From: Nansenia antarctica
Taxonomy: Eukaryota > Chordata > Actinopteri > Argentiniformes > Microstomatidae
Assembly: GCA_963989245.1 (NCBI GenBank)
Contig: OZ022355.1
Coordinates: forward strand, 26,888,875-26,952,874
Direction: 5' to 3'
Length of the DNA stretch: 64,000 nucleotides
The notes below the pieces were generated by a model, which worked only from the letters and a program-made list of their open reading frames with translations, did not search any database and was not told the origin of the DNA. This document shows, in pieces, positions 1 to 11,479 of the stretch. Every line of letters starts with the position of its first letter. The first letter of the stretch is position 1. The translations under genes were made by a program, and so were the position numbers.

Positions 1-216
1 GTGTGTGTGCATGTGTGCGTGCATGTGTGTGTGTGTCTGTCTCTCTGTTTGTGCTCCTGTGTCTGTGTGTGCGTTTGTGTTCGGTGTGTGTGCTTGTGTG
101 CGTCTCTGTGTCTCTCTCTGTGTCTGTGTGAATGTGTGTGTGCTTGCGCGTGTGTGTGTGTGTGTGCTTGTGTGCGTCTCTGTGTCTCTCTCTGTGTCTG
201 TGTGAGTGTGCGTGTG

Positions 217-250
<34 letters not shown>
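1..250. repeat. (GT)n microsatellite with interruptions
   Basis: Imperfect GT/TG tract with CTCT and CTGT interruptions. It stays open in several frames and so yields Cys/Val-rich translations with no biological meaning. Bases 251-424 that follow are unremarkable non-coding sequence. Confidence 0.95.
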
Positions 251-473
251 TAGCTCCCGTGTACACTCCAGGACATTTGCATCAGTATTCATGTGTCTCC
301 AGGGAGCTGAACCCTCTAATCCAATCAGCTGCTCTCTAAAGTGGTGGTCCTCAGAGCAGACAATAGGATCTCCCCGCAGACCCCTCAGACTGAGAACACA
401 CTGGGGAGCCTGCAGGGAGACTAGCTCACACTAGGGAGCCTGCAAGGACCAGAACACACTAGGTAGGGTGTAA

Positions 474-718
474 GGGGCGGCTGTTGCGCAGGAGGTAGAG
501 CCTCTGTCTAATGGTCGTAAGGTTGGCAGATCGGCCACATGTCCAAGTGTCCTTGGGCAAGACACTGAACCGCAAAATTGCTTCCAGTGAGCGGGCCGGC
601 GCCTTGCATAGTAGCTTGCCGCCATTGGTGTGTGAATGTGTGTGTGAATGGGTGAATGAGAGGCCGTTGTAAAGCGCTTTGGATAAAGGTGCTATATAAG
701 TACAGTCCATTTACCATT
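474..718 (+). mobile_element. tRNA-derived SINE, family A copy 1
   Basis: The head resembles a tRNA gene (GCGCAGGAGGTAGAGCC). It is followed by a conserved body (TGTCCTTGGGCAAGACAC, GCTTGCCGCCATTGGTGTG) and a tail with GCGCTTTGGATAAAGG, the hairpin with GGATA loop shared with L2-clade LINEs. Four more copies lie in this window at about 17856 (-), 26083 (-), 33771 (-) and 60305 (+). It inserted into the 30-bp minisatellite. An overlapping open frame on the other strand is not a gene. Confidence 0.85.
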
Positions 719-1099
719 TGCCAGGAGACTAGCTCACACTAGGTAGGGTGTAAGGAGACTAGAACATACTAGGTAGGGTGTAAGGGAACTAGTGTTCACT
801 AGGTAGGGTGTAAGGGAACTAGTGTTCACTAGGTAGGGTGTAAGGGAACTAGTGTTCACTAGGTAGGGTGTAAGGAGACTAGAACATACTAGGTAGGGTG
901 TAAGGAGACTAGAACATACTAGGTAGGGTGTAAGGAGACTAGAACATACTAGGTAGGGTGTAAGGAGACTAGAACATACTAGGTAGGGTGTAAGGGAACT
1001 AGTGTTCACTAGGTAGGGTGTAAGGGAACTAGTGTTCACTAGGTAGGGTGTAAGGGAACTAGTGTTCACTAGGTAGGGTGTAAGGGAACTAGTGTTCAC

Positions 1100-1760
1100 T
1101 AGGGGTGTAACGGATCACGGATAATCCGTGATCCGTTCGGATCGCCCTCCACGGTTCGGAACGCATGTGTACCGCGGATCAATAGCAAAAAAAAAAAAAA
1201 AAACTTTTTTTTTTTTTTTCTTTCCTAACACCAGGGGAGCCACCCCTCCTAAATGTCGTTGTTTGGTACCTGTACTGTAGCAATGACAATAAAGACCATT
1301 CATTCATTCAAATGTAACCGGTAGAAAAACAATCATGTGCGCTTTATTCTCACTCTCTGCATGTGTACTGAGTTGACAACAACATTCATTCACTCATCTC
1401 TGTCCCAATTATATCACGTCATATCACCCGCTAAGCAGCCTGGGTGATTGTGTAAACACACAAAAAAAGTACTCTGTTACTTTGCAGCAGTGATGTTATA
1501 TATATGTTGTTATATATATATATATGTTGTTATATATAGATGTTATATATATATGTGATATATATATATCAGTTTTGACATCTTGAATGTTGTTTTTTTG
1601 TTTCACACATTAAAAGTGGTGTTTTTACAGAATTCAAGGAAAATGTTGTTTTTATTAAAAAAAATATATGTTTTGTGTTGATCCGAAAAATGATCCGATC
1701 CGTGACTCAAAATCCGTGACACGATCCGATCCGTGAGTTAGGTGATCCGTTACACCCCTA
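1100..1760. mobile_element. hAT-type MITE with 8-bp target duplication
   Basis: The 661-bp element is bounded by inverted repeats TAGGGGTGTAACGGATCAC and GTGATCCGTTACACCCCTA. It is flanked on both sides by the same 8 bp, GTGTTCAC (1092-1099 and 1761-1768), which belongs to the host minisatellite unit. An 8-bp duplication and TAGGG-type ends are typical of hAT transposons. No transposase frame is seen, so it is non-autonomous. It contains a LINE 3' tail (about 1208-1312) and an AT-rich stretch (1495-1570). The GATCCG motif recurs near both ends. Confidence 0.92.
1208..1312 (+). mobile_element. 3' tail of a CR1/Rex1-like LINE, nested in the hAT MITE
   Basis: The sequence contains CACCAGGGGAGCC, then GTTTGGTACCTGTACTGTA and CAATAAAGACCATTCATTC. 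It matches by eye the 3' end of the LINE at 35.6-37.9 kb and another tail at 49.44-49.55 kb. It is severely 5' truncated, as is usual for LINE insertions, and ends in ATTC repeats. Confidence 0.8.
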
Positions 1761-1974
1761 GTGTTCACTAGGTTACACCTTAACTGTCCCTCCTGAAACC
1801 CCTCTGTCCCCTCTACCCCTCTGTACAGTTTCTCTACTGTAAATAACAATAATAAAGAAATAATAATTCTTCCTTCTTCTAACATTTTGACTGCCTATGG
1901 CCCCTGGCCCGAGCGTATATTTACTTTTACGACGACTTGATGGACAGATGATTCACTTACTCAGTCAAATGTAT

Positions 1975-2037
1975 TTGTTGTAAGTCGCTTTGGATAAAGG
2001 CGCCTGCTAAACGGCCAAAAAAAGTAAAGTAAAGTAA
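1975..2037 (+). mobile_element. SINE/LINE tail fragment (L2-type GGATA hairpin)
   Basis: GTAAGTCGCTTTGGATAAAG, followed by GCGCCTGCTAAACGG and a GTAAA repeat, is the 3' tail shared by many teleost SINEs and L2-clade LINEs. No tRNA-like head remains, so this is a fragment. Confidence 0.7.
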
Positions 2038-2160
2038 ACAAGGTAGGGTGTAAGGGAACTAGTGTTCACTAGGTAGGGTGTAAGGGAACTAGTGTTCACA
2101 AGGTAGGGTGTATGGGAACTAGTGTTCACTAGGTAGGGTGCAGGGGAGGCTGGTGACAGT

Positions 2161-2700
2161 CACACACACACACACACACACCAGCCTCTTCAGTACCCCC
2201 CCCCACCACGCTCCAGGCAGATTGCTCCTTTGTCCCCAGGCCATTGTGCAATTGTGTGAGCGTGTGTGAGCGTGTGTGTGAGTGAATACGCGTGTGTGTG
2301 TGTGTGTGTGTGTGTGTGACCATAGCATCCTTCAGGGGTAATTCATTTACCACGGTCTCATCCCCAGAACAACTCTCCGAGACCCCCCCCCACACACACA
2401 CACACACACACACACACGGTCGTGTCAACCTCACAGCCTGTTGAGGGGGTCGACACAGGTCACTCTGAACATCTCGTCCGAGTTGAAAGGTTTCATGGTT
2501 CAGATCGATATTTCATCTTTTCCCATAATCCCCCCGCCCCCCTCTCTCTCTCTCTCTCTCTCTCTTGTGTTTTTTAGTTCAACAGTAAAGACTTCCGTTC
2601 TCCTTTTGAGTTTAGATAGAAGACTGTAGAAGACATAGAAGACTGTTATGAGGCCCTGGGAGTTAGAGCTGTCTAATCACCTTAGTGTCAGCTTTCAGAG
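2161..2700. repeat. CA, GT and CT microsatellites in non-coding DNA
   Basis: Short CA runs lie at about 2161-2182 and 2391-2417, GT at 2250-2320, and CT at 2542-2564. The rest is single-copy intronic-looking sequence upstream of the acbd6 exon. No gene is seen. Confidence 0.8.
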
Positions 2701-2772
2701 AAATGAAAATTAAATGGGACATGAAATTGTATGTTTCTTAAAATGATAATGTTTGTCTGCTTGTCTTTATAG

Positions 2773-2803
2773 GATGACGAGGGACAAACTGCACTACACT
2801 ATG
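2773..2803 (+). CDS. acbd6: acbd6 penultimate coding exon (31 bp, ankyrin repeat part)
   Basis: Reads DDEGQTALHY plus the first base of an Ala codon. It is preceded by the acceptor TTGTCTTTATAG and followed by the donor GTAAGG. The in-frame triplet just upstream is TAG, so the exon cannot extend further 5'. Joined to 11480-11634 it restores an ankyrin repeat (GQTALHY|ASACEF). ACBD6 binds long-chain acyl-CoAs through an N-terminal ACB domain and has C-terminal ankyrin repeats; only part of the latter is here, and the rest lies upstream of the window. The exon is identified by its match to the known ACBD6 C-terminus recalled from memory, by phase, and by splice sites. Confidence 0.82.
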
Positions 2804-2811
2804 GTAAGGAG

Positions 2812-2814
<3 letters not shown>

Positions 2815-2864
<50 letters not shown>

Positions 2865-3106
2865 TGTGTGTGTGTACATGGATGTATCTGCCCTTTCTGC
2901 CTCCCTCTCTCTCTCTCTCCTCCCCCTCTGTCTCTCTCTCCTCCCCCCTCCCTCTCTCTCTCTCTCCTCTCTCTGTTTCTACTGTTCCTCTCAGGAGCAT
3001 TTCATCCATCAGCGTCTCTTTCATCCCTCCCTGTTTCCATCTCTCTATGTCAGGGTCGCTGTGTGTGTGTGTGTGTTTGTGTGTGTGTGGGTGGGTGGGT
3101 GGGTGG

Positions 3107-3153
<47 letters not shown>

Positions 3154-3247
3154 ATATTCACCAGGTCTCCCAGAGGAAATCAACAGTGCTCCTCAGCCCC
3201 CCACTGACTCCCTCCAAGGGGCGGACCCCCTGTCCTCTGAGACCTTG

Positions 3248-3301
<54 letters not shown>

Positions 3302-3630
3302 CGATACCATCTGTCCCGTGGCTGGTTAGATGGGTGATGTATGCAGGGTGGGCATGTGTGGACCAGCATCTCTGTCTATCTGTCTGTCTGTCTGTCTTGT
3401 TTGTCTGGTCTGTCTTGTCTCTCTGTCTGTCTGTCTATCTGCCTGATTCTCTGTCTACCTGTCTGCCTACCTACCTATCTGCCTGCTCCCGATCTGTCTG
3501 TCTGCCTACCAGTCTGTCTGTCTACCTGCCTCTCTGCCTACTTGTCTGTCTGTCTGCCTACCTACCTATCTGTCTGTCTGCCTACCTGTCTGTCTGTTTA
3601 TCTGCCTACCTGTCTGTCTGCCTACATTGG
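2815..3630. repeat. Cluster of GT, CT and CTGT/CTAC microsatellites
   Basis: GT runs lie at about 2815-2875, 3061-3150 and 3248-3299, CT-rich sequence at 2900-2990, and a degenerate tetranucleotide array (CTGT/CTAC/CTGC) at 3370-3625. They start a few bases after the acbd6 donor site at 2804. Open frames through them on both strands are repeat artefacts. Confidence 0.92.
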
Positions 3631-3663
3631 GGACCAGGTGTACTGTATAGGATGGGGTACCAG

Positions 3664-6097
3664 GGGCCTCATTTATAAAAAAGTACTTGAACGTCATCTT
3701 TGACTTTCACGTAAGCACATTTTTCTAAACGGACGTAAGCATTATTTATAAAACGGGCTGCGCTTGTTTAAAATTGCGTACGTGCCTCCTTCTATAAATA
3801 CCAACGCAGGTAAAATGAAAGCAGGTGAATGAGGTTTGTATTAACGCCCTGTGATAGCGGCTCAATTATAGCGGCTGAATTAAGCCAAGTGCTATAATAT
3901 AGGGTAGGCGTTCGTCTGGAAGCAGGAGAGGGCAGAGAAGAGTGGCTTCTCGTTATGTTGTGTTTGTAACGTTTGATCATGACAACTAACCAGTACTCAA
4001 GTTGTAAAAGAAAGTCAGGGGGGATGGTGGATTTTATCATATGAGGACAATTTTAGCATCTCCACAGCGTCAGTGACTTCAGTGTCAGTGACTTGGTAAA
4101 AATGTCATTGCATTGTGTGCGTTAGGGATGGACGGTTTCCAATTATTGAAACCGAAAAACCGTCAGAGAGTAAAACCGCGGTTTTCCGGTTAACCGAAAA
4201 ATACATTAAAAAAAATAAATAAATAAAAAAATAAAATAAAATAAAATAAAAAGAGCGCCAATTTCAAATTATTGAGCCCTACTGCTACAATACACTCATG
4301 TCGAACACCATTAAAACACCGTAAGCACAGTCGCAACACATTTAGGCTACTTAGTTTCACAAATATAAGTGGAAAGGCAGACTTTTGTAAGCTACACCAT
4401 ACATGAAAACACATGAACACTTAACACACCAGCTCCGCTGATCCAGGGTGCACGCCTGCACGGAAGATCATCTCTTGGAACAGCGTCTTCAAAGTTTCAG
4501 CTGCTGCTCAATGTATTTAAATATTTGAATACTGCTCAATAATCCCTGAAATATTAGACTTAGAATTATGCAGTGAACATACTTAAAGCTTTTCATAAAA
4601 ACCACATGCCGCGAGACTGACTCGTCCTGAACTGTCGTAAGTCAATCAACAAAGAATGCCCCATCAAAATAAAAGTGCCCATGGTAGAGCTGTCAAAATA
4701 GAGCTTTCAAAATAAATGTACTAATACAGATAGAGATAAATACAGAACTACCTTTGCGTCACTAAGTGACCGCGTATCTTCTGAGACATGCGTTCTGTCA
4801 TCACTTTCAGTAGCGCCTTCACACACAGTGGCGCTGTGCACAAACACTCTTGATCCGTGTAGCTCTTGTTTTATTATATTGTGGTTTAGTAAATACTGCA
4901 CTTGGAGTTACATTCAATGCATGATTTGTGCTATAGAACATAAATAAAGTTTGATTGATTGATTGATATCAAATCAAATCACATTTTATTTCTATAGCGC
5001 ATTTCTCACAAAAGTGACCCAATGCGCTTTACAGAGAGCAGCGAAAATTATCTTATTAAATGTAAGCGAGTAATTGTAAAAAACCTTTCCTATCTACCAA
5101 TAACTGAAGGCAACTATCTTTCCCATAGAGTGATTCGTTACCCTTAAATATAATCCCAATTAGATATTAATCCTCAGTTATTCTTCACAACTGACCAAAC
5201 CTCTCACTCATTGCGCGGCAGATTCAGACTGTATCATTGTTATTTTCACACACGACAAACATGTGACATGTTCCAGTTTTATTCTTATTCTATTTTATTC
5301 TTAAAAAAATAAAAATAAAAAATAAAATAAAAATCCGGTTTCAGACGGTTTTGATAAAAAACCGTTTCTATTTTTATAAACCCCGGTTTTCGGTTTAACC
5401 GAAAAACCGTCCATCCCTAGTGTGCGTGCCCCCTCGCACCTTGAAATAGCAGTAATACCACGTTCATTGATAAAATGATATAAGGGATGGAAAGGGGGGA
5501 TGGCAGTTTTAGAAGGGGGATGGTTTTTACTGTTTTTACTTCAGGGGGGATGCCATCCCCCCTCATCCCTCCTCAACTCGAGTGCTGCTTATACTGTAAT
5601 AATATAATGGTCTTATTCTTATCAGGCGAAATTGAAAACATGGCTGCGAACTCCCTTTGCGAACCTCCAGACACCGGAGAAAATCCAATATAATTTAGCG
5701 CATGGCCGGGCAAGGTCCGTTGTGGAGCGCGCTATATATGTTGAAGGGGAGATAGAAAGAGGGATATAAAGAAAGACTGAAATACAATCATAAACATCAG
5801 TTCCCTTTAAATCTTGAATTAAACTCATTTTCTCGGCTGATAACAACATCGTTAATTTTATTACGAGCCTTCGCATGAATTACAGTAGGCAGTGCGGCTC
5901 ACATGCCTGTTATAACTCCGCATAACCAGTAGGTAATGTGCGTACGCAAGGTCAATACCCGACGTAGAGCTACGTTCGTTTCCACGGTCAAATCGACTCA
6001 CGTTGAAATTGTACAAATCACTACGTTGACGTGGTTTTCTACGTACGACACGGGTAAGATCAAATTTGATCCAAAGTACTTTCTATAAATGAGGCCC
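3664..6097. mobile_element. PIF/Harbinger-like DNA element (non-autonomous), host of a nested hAT
   Basis: The ends are GGGCCTCATTTATAAA and TTTCTATAAATGAGGCCC, and a 3-bp CAG lies on both outer sides (3661-3663 and 6098-6100). A 3-bp duplication fits PIF/Harbinger. Repeats run about 25 bp inward (TTTATA, then AAAGTACTT). No transposase frame is visible. The element sits inside a 26-bp minisatellite and itself contains a 1.3-kb hAT (4123-5419), so about 1.1 kb is its own sequence. Confidence 0.82.
4123..5419. mobile_element. hAT-type element nested in the Harbinger-like element
   Basis: The left end is TAGGGATGGACGGTTT and the right end AACCGTCCATCCCTA. The 8-bp duplication GTGTGCGT is present at 4115-4122 and 5420-5427. 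The sub-terminal regions repeat AACCG/CGGTT motifs. At 4965-5040 there is a fragment of the common teleost 'tatagcgcatttct' repeat. No intact transposase is seen. The nesting gives a relative age: younger than the element at 3664-6097. Confidence 0.92.
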
Positions 6098-6372
6098 CAG
6101 GTCTACTGTATAGGATGGGGGACCAGGTGACCAGGTGTACTGTATAGGATGGGGGACCAGGTGTACTGTATAGGATGGGGGACCAGGTGACCAGGTCTGC
6201 TGTATAGGATGGGTGACCAGGTGTACTGTATAGGATGGGGGACCAGGTGACCAGGTGTACTGTATAGGATGGGGGACCAGGTGTACTGTATAGGATGGGG
6301 GACCAGGTGACCAGGTGTACTGTATAGGATGGGGGACCAGGTGACCAGGTGTACTGTATAGGATGGGGGAGG
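6098..6372. repeat. 26-bp minisatellite (with short left remnant 3628-3663)
   Basis: The unit contains GTACTGTATAGGATGGGGG and ACCAG, with an optional extra GTGACCAG. Roughly ten units remain on the right. One unit lies to the left of the Harbinger-like element at 3628-3663, showing that the element inserted into the array. Two overlapping open frames on the minus strand are artefacts. Confidence 0.9.
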
Positions 6373-6585
6373 ACGAGGCATAGAAAGATGACTAATAAAC
6401 ATAAGCGATGAACTCCGAGAGACAAACAGCAGAGAATGAAAACTCCTCCCCACCTCTCTTTGCTCAGGGCGGCCCGGCTGGTGATTAATCCTCTGGGTTT
6501 ACGGCGCGCTATAAATTGTTCTTCTCCCCCAACGGCTCCCCCGGGAGGGAGGGAGGGAGGGTTTTACTACCCAAGGCCCCGCCAC

Positions 6586-7240
6586 ACACACACGCTACAC
6601 ACACACATACGCAGTAACACACACACACATACACATACGCAGTAACACACACACACACACACACACATACGCAGTAACACACATACACATACGCAGTAAC
6701 ACACATACACATACGCAGTAACACACACACACATACGCAGTAACACACACACACATACGCAGTAACACACACACACATACGCAGTAACACACATACACAT
6801 ACGCAGTAACACACATACACATACGCAGTAACACACACACACATACGCAGTAACACACACACATACACGCATACGCAGTAGCACACATACAGACACACAG
6901 ACAAATACATATGTGTACGTTCATACACACACAGACACACACACACACTCATACACTCTCACACACACACACACAGACACATACTTGCGCGTACGTTCAT
7001 ACACACACACACATACGCACACACACACACAGACAAATACAGACGCGTACGTTCATACACACACACACATACGCAGTACACAGTACATTCATATACACGT
7101 TCACACACACACACAACAAATACATGCGCGTACGTTCCTACACACACACATACGCAGTACACAGTACGTTTATATACACGTTCATACACACACACACACA
7201 CACAGGCACGCTCACACACATACAGTACACACACGTCACT
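6586..7240. repeat. CA-rich compound array with ATACGCAGTAA units
   Basis: CA runs alternate with ATACGCAGTAACAC (about 14 times between 6605 and 6885) and later with GTACGTTCATACAC units (6915-7190). The regular spacing marks a minisatellite grown inside a CA tract. All open frames here are artefacts. Confidence 0.92.
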
Positions 7241-7640
7241 CATCATCGGCGAGGCTTGGCTAGCCTTCCTTGGCCAAGCGGCTGAGAGTCCCAGCTGTCC
7301 ATCAGCTGTCCTGCTGACATCAGCCCTCACGCCGGGGAGGGGGGTCTTTAAGAGGAGCGAGCGATTGACACGGGCAGAGGAAAGCACTCAGTAGAGGGGG
7401 GGGGGGGGGTGGCAGAGGTGCATCAGCAGCATTGCTGAGAGTCACTAACTGGGTTAAGAAAATGCAAGACCCCCCCCCCCCCTCCCCCATATCTCTTCTC
7501 CCCTTAGGGCCTCCCCCCCCCCCCCCCCCCACACACACACAGACACGCAGCCTGGGCCGGGCTTTTAGAGCGACACAAACTGCCAATAGGACACAAAAAC
7601 AGAACCAAGCGCAGGTTACAGATCTACAGTACGTCACTGG
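7241..7640. other. Intronic spacer with G and C homopolymers
   Basis: Single-copy sequence with G-runs (7397-7410) and C-runs (7470-7482, 7510-7530). No exon or RNA gene is seen. Confidence 0.6.
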
Positions 7641-10600
7641 ACCAGGTCCAGACCTACAGAACCTCTATGGACCAGGTCCAGACCTACAGAACCTCCTCTA
7701 TGGACCAGGTCCAGACCTACAGAACCTCTATGGACCAGGTCCAGACCTACAGAACCTCCTCTATGGACCAGGTCCAGACCTACAGAACCTCCTCTATGGA
7801 CCAGGTCCAGACCTACAGAACCTCTATGGACCAGGTCCAGACCTACAGAACCTCCTCTATGGACCAGGTCCAGACCTACAGAACCTCTATGGACCAGGTC
7901 CAGACCTACAGAACCTCCTCTATGGACCAGGTCCAGACCTACAGAACCTCCTCTATGGACCAGGTCCAGACCTACAGAACCTCTATGGACCAGGTCCAGA
8001 CCTACAGAACCACCTCTATGGACCAGGTCCAGACCTACAGAACCTCCTCTATGGACCAGGTCCAGACCTACAGAACCTCCTCTATGGACCAGGTCCAGAC
8101 CTACAGAACCTCTATGGACCAGGTCCAGACCTACAGAACCTCTATGGACCAGGTCCAGACCTACAGAACCACCTCTATGGACCAGGTCCAGACCTACAGA
8201 ACCTCCTCTATGGACCAGGTCCAGACCTACAGAACCTCCTCTATGGACCAGGTCCAGACCTACAGAACCACCTCTATGGACCAGGTCCAGACCTACAGAA
8301 CCTCTATGGACCAGGTCCAGACCTACAGAACCACCTCTATGGACCAGGTCCAGACCTACAGAACCTCTATGGACCAGGTCCAGACCTACAGAACCTCTAT
8401 GGACCAGGTCCAGACCTACAGTACCTCTATGGACCAGGTCCAGACCTACAGAACCTCCTCTATGGACCAGGTCCAGACCTACAGAACCTCTATGGACCAG
8501 GTCCAGACCTACAGAACCTCTATGGACCAGGTCCAGACCTACAGAACCTCTATGGACCAGGTCCAGACCTACAGAACCTCTATGGACCAGGTCCAGACCT
8601 ACAGAACCTCTATGGACCAGGTCCAGACCTACAGAACCTCTATGGACCAGGTCCAGACCTACAGAACCTCCTCTATGGACCAGGTCCAGACCTACAGAAC
8701 CTCCTCTATGGACCAGGTCCAGACCTACAGAACCTCTATGGACCAGGTCCAGACCTACAGAACCTCTATGGACCAGGTCCAGACCTACAGAACCACCTCT
8801 ATGGACCAGGTCCAGACCTACAGAACCTCTATGGACCAGGTCCAGACCTACAGAACCTCCTCTATGGACCAGGTCCAGACCTACAGAACCTCTATGGACC
8901 AGGTCCAGACCTACAGAACCTCCTCTATGGACCAGGTCCAGACCTACAGAACCTCTATGGACCAGGTCCAGACCTACAGAACCTCTATGGACCAGGTCCA
9001 GACCTACAGAACCTCCTCTATGGACCAGGTCCAGACCTACAGAACCTCTATGGACCAGGTCCAGACCTACAGAACCTCCTCTATGGACCAGGTCCAGACC
9101 TACAGAACCTCTATGGACCAGGTCCAGACCTACAGAACCTCTATGGACCAGGTCCAGACCTACAGAACCACCTCTATGGACCAGGTCCAGACCTACAGAA
9201 CCTCCTCTATGGACCAGGTCCAGACCTACAGAACCTCTATGGACCAGGTCCAGACCTACAGAACCTCCTCTATGGACCAGGTCCAGACCTACAGAACCTC
9301 CTCTATGGACCAGGTCCAGACCTACAGAACCTCTATGGACCAGGTCCAGACCTACAGAACCTCTATGGACCAGGTCCAGACCTACAGAACCACCTCTATG
9401 GACCAGGTCCAGACCTACAGAACCACCTCTATGGACCAGGTCCAGACCTACAGAACCTCTATGGACCAGGTCCAGACCTACAGAACCTCCTCTATGGACC
9501 AGGTCCAGACCTACAGAACCTCTATGGACCAGGTCCAGACCTACAGAACCTCTATGGACCAGGTCCAGACCTACAGAACCACCTCTATGGACCAGGTCCA
9601 GACCTACAGAACCACCTCTATGGACCAGGTCCAGACCTACAGAACCTCTATGGACCAGGTCCAGACCTACAGAACCACCTCTATGGACCAGGTCCAGACC
9701 TACAGAACCTCTATGGACCAGGTCCAGACCTACAGAACCTCCTCTATGGACCAGGTCCAGACCTACAGAACCTCTATGGACCAGGTCCAGACCTACAGAA
9801 CCTCTATGGACCAGGTCCAGACCTACAGTACCTCTATGGACCAGGTCCAGACCTACAGAACCTCTATGGACCAGGTCCAGACCTACAGAACCACCTCTAT
9901 GGACCAGGTCCAGACCTACAGAACCTCTATGGACCAGGTCCAGACCTACAGAACCTCCTCTATGGACCAGGTCCAGACCTACAGAACCTCTATGGACCAG
10001 GTCCAGACCTACAGAACCTCTATGGACCAGGTCCAGACCTACAGAACCTCTATGGACCAGGTCCAGACCTACAGAACCTCTATGGACCAGGTCCAGACCT
10101 ACAGAACCTCCTCTATGGACCAGGTCCAGACCTACAGAACCTCTATGGACCAGGTCCAGACCTACAGAACCACCTCTATGGACCAGGTCCAGACCTACAG
10201 AACCTCTATGGACCAGGTCCAGACCTACAGAACCTCTATGGACCAGGTCCAGACCTACAGAACCTCCTCTATGGACCAGGTCCAGACCTACAGAACCTCC
10301 TCTATGGACCAGGTCCAGACCTACAGAACCTCTATGGACCAGGTCCAGACCTACAGAACCTCTATGGACCAGGTCCAGACCTACAGAACCACCTCTATGG
10401 ACCAGGTCCAGACCTACAGAACCACCTCTATGGACCAGGTCCAGACCTACAGAACCTCCTCTATGGACCAGGTCCAGACCTACAGTACCTCTATGGACCA
10501 GGTCCAGACCTACAGAACCTCTATGGACCAGGTCCAGACCTACAGAACCTCTATGGACCAGGTCCAGACCTACAGAACCTCTATGGACCAGGTCCAGACC

Positions 10601-11035
10601 TACAGAACCTCTATGGACCAGGTCCAGACCTACAGAACCTCTATGGACCAGGTCCAGACCTACAGAACCTCTATGGACCAGGTCCAGACCTACAGAACCT
10701 CTATGGACCAGGTCCAGACCTACAGAACCTCTATGGACCAGGTCCAGACCTACAGAACCTCCTCTATGGACCAGGTCCAGACCTACAGAACCTCTATGGA
10801 CCAGGTCCAGACCTACAGAACCTCTATGGACCAGGTCCAGACCTACAGAACCTCTGTGGACCAGGTCCAGACCTACAGAACCACCTCTATGGACCAGGTC
10901 CAGACCTACAGAACCTCCTCTATGGACCAGGTCCAGACCTACAGAACCTCCTCTATGGACCAGGTCCAGACCTACAGAACCTCTATGGACCAGGTCCAGA
11001 CCTACAGAACCTCTATGGACCAGGTCCAGACCTAG
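7640..11035. repeat. 3.4-kb minisatellite of 30- and 33-bp units inside an acbd6 intron
   Basis: More than 100 head-to-tail units share GGACCAGGTCCAGACCTACA and differ mainly at the junction: GAACCTCTAT (30 bp), GAACCTCCTCTAT (33 bp) or GAACCACCTCTAT (33 bp). A few carry GTACCTCTAT (near 8420, 9830 and 10485), and one has CTCTGTGG (about 10855). GGACC-A-GGTCC is a perfect short inverted repeat in every unit. All lengths are multiples of three and no unit has a stop in two plus-strand frames, so the array reads as a 1,223-residue (GPGPDLQN-LY) and a 1,122-residue frame. It lies between two acbd6 exons with no sign of splicing into it, so I call it non-coding. Confidence 0.95.
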
Positions 11036-11470
11036 ATCATGGACTCCCGGGCTTCAGTGCTCAGGTGGAGAACCTACGGTCGAGAAACACTAATGACCAC
11101 TAGTGTGCAGCCCACCCCCCCCCTCTCTGTGCCTACCAGCTGGGTTTAGATGGAGCTGTGTGTGTGTTTTAAATCAGGTCTATTCACTATGTATTTTTTT
11201 TTTTTAATTGCATGAATCATTTAGCACACGCTCTTAAACAAGAGCAACTTACGGATATGTACGTTCGTTTAAACAGGAAGTGACCTCACAATCAGTCACG
11301 GTGCTGAAAGGAGGAGAGGAAAAAGAATTGTTAATTGTTGTTGTTGTTTTTCGTTTTTGTTGTTATTGTTGTTTTTATAGTGCAAAAAACAGACCTTGAA
11401 ACCTACCAGTAACTAACCTGCATCACAATAATCTCTGTCTTTCTTCTGCCTCCCCTCCCTCTCCCCTCCC
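11036..11470. other. Unique intron sequence before the last acbd6 exon
   Basis: Single-copy, AT-rich to mixed sequence with a short (GTT)n run near 11330-11375 and a pyrimidine tract (CTCCCCTCCCCCCCCAC) leading into the acceptor at 11478-11479. No other feature is seen. Confidence 0.6.
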
Positions 11471-11479
11471 CCCCCACAG

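Larger units (their letters stand above)
425..2150. repeat. 30-bp minisatellite, interrupted by two transposable elements
   Basis: The unit is about 30 bp. Every unit carries AGGTAGGGTGTAAGG, followed either by GAACTAGTGTTCACT or by AGACTAGAACATACT. Clean arrays are at 721-1099 and 2038-2150, with degenerate units at 425-473. The array is split by a SINE (474-718) and a hAT MITE (1100-1760), so it is older than both insertions. The two unit types occur in blocks (three of one, four of the other, four of the first), which suggests spread by unequal exchange. Bases 1769-2037 between the halves are unrelated sequence plus a SINE tail. Confidence 0.9.

Noticed and set aside
2140..2200. Another copy of the GGGGAGGCTGGTG MITE with a CA loop
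   Set aside because: Only about 14 bases on each side match. This is too short to separate from chance next to the minisatellite and CA run.
7432..11103. 1,223-residue open frame (GPGPDLQN-LY repeats) as a protein-coding gene
   Set aside because: It starts at a TTG in a single-copy intron, consists of minisatellite units whose lengths are multiples of three, has a second equally long open frame overlapping it, and lies between two phase-matched acbd6 exons.
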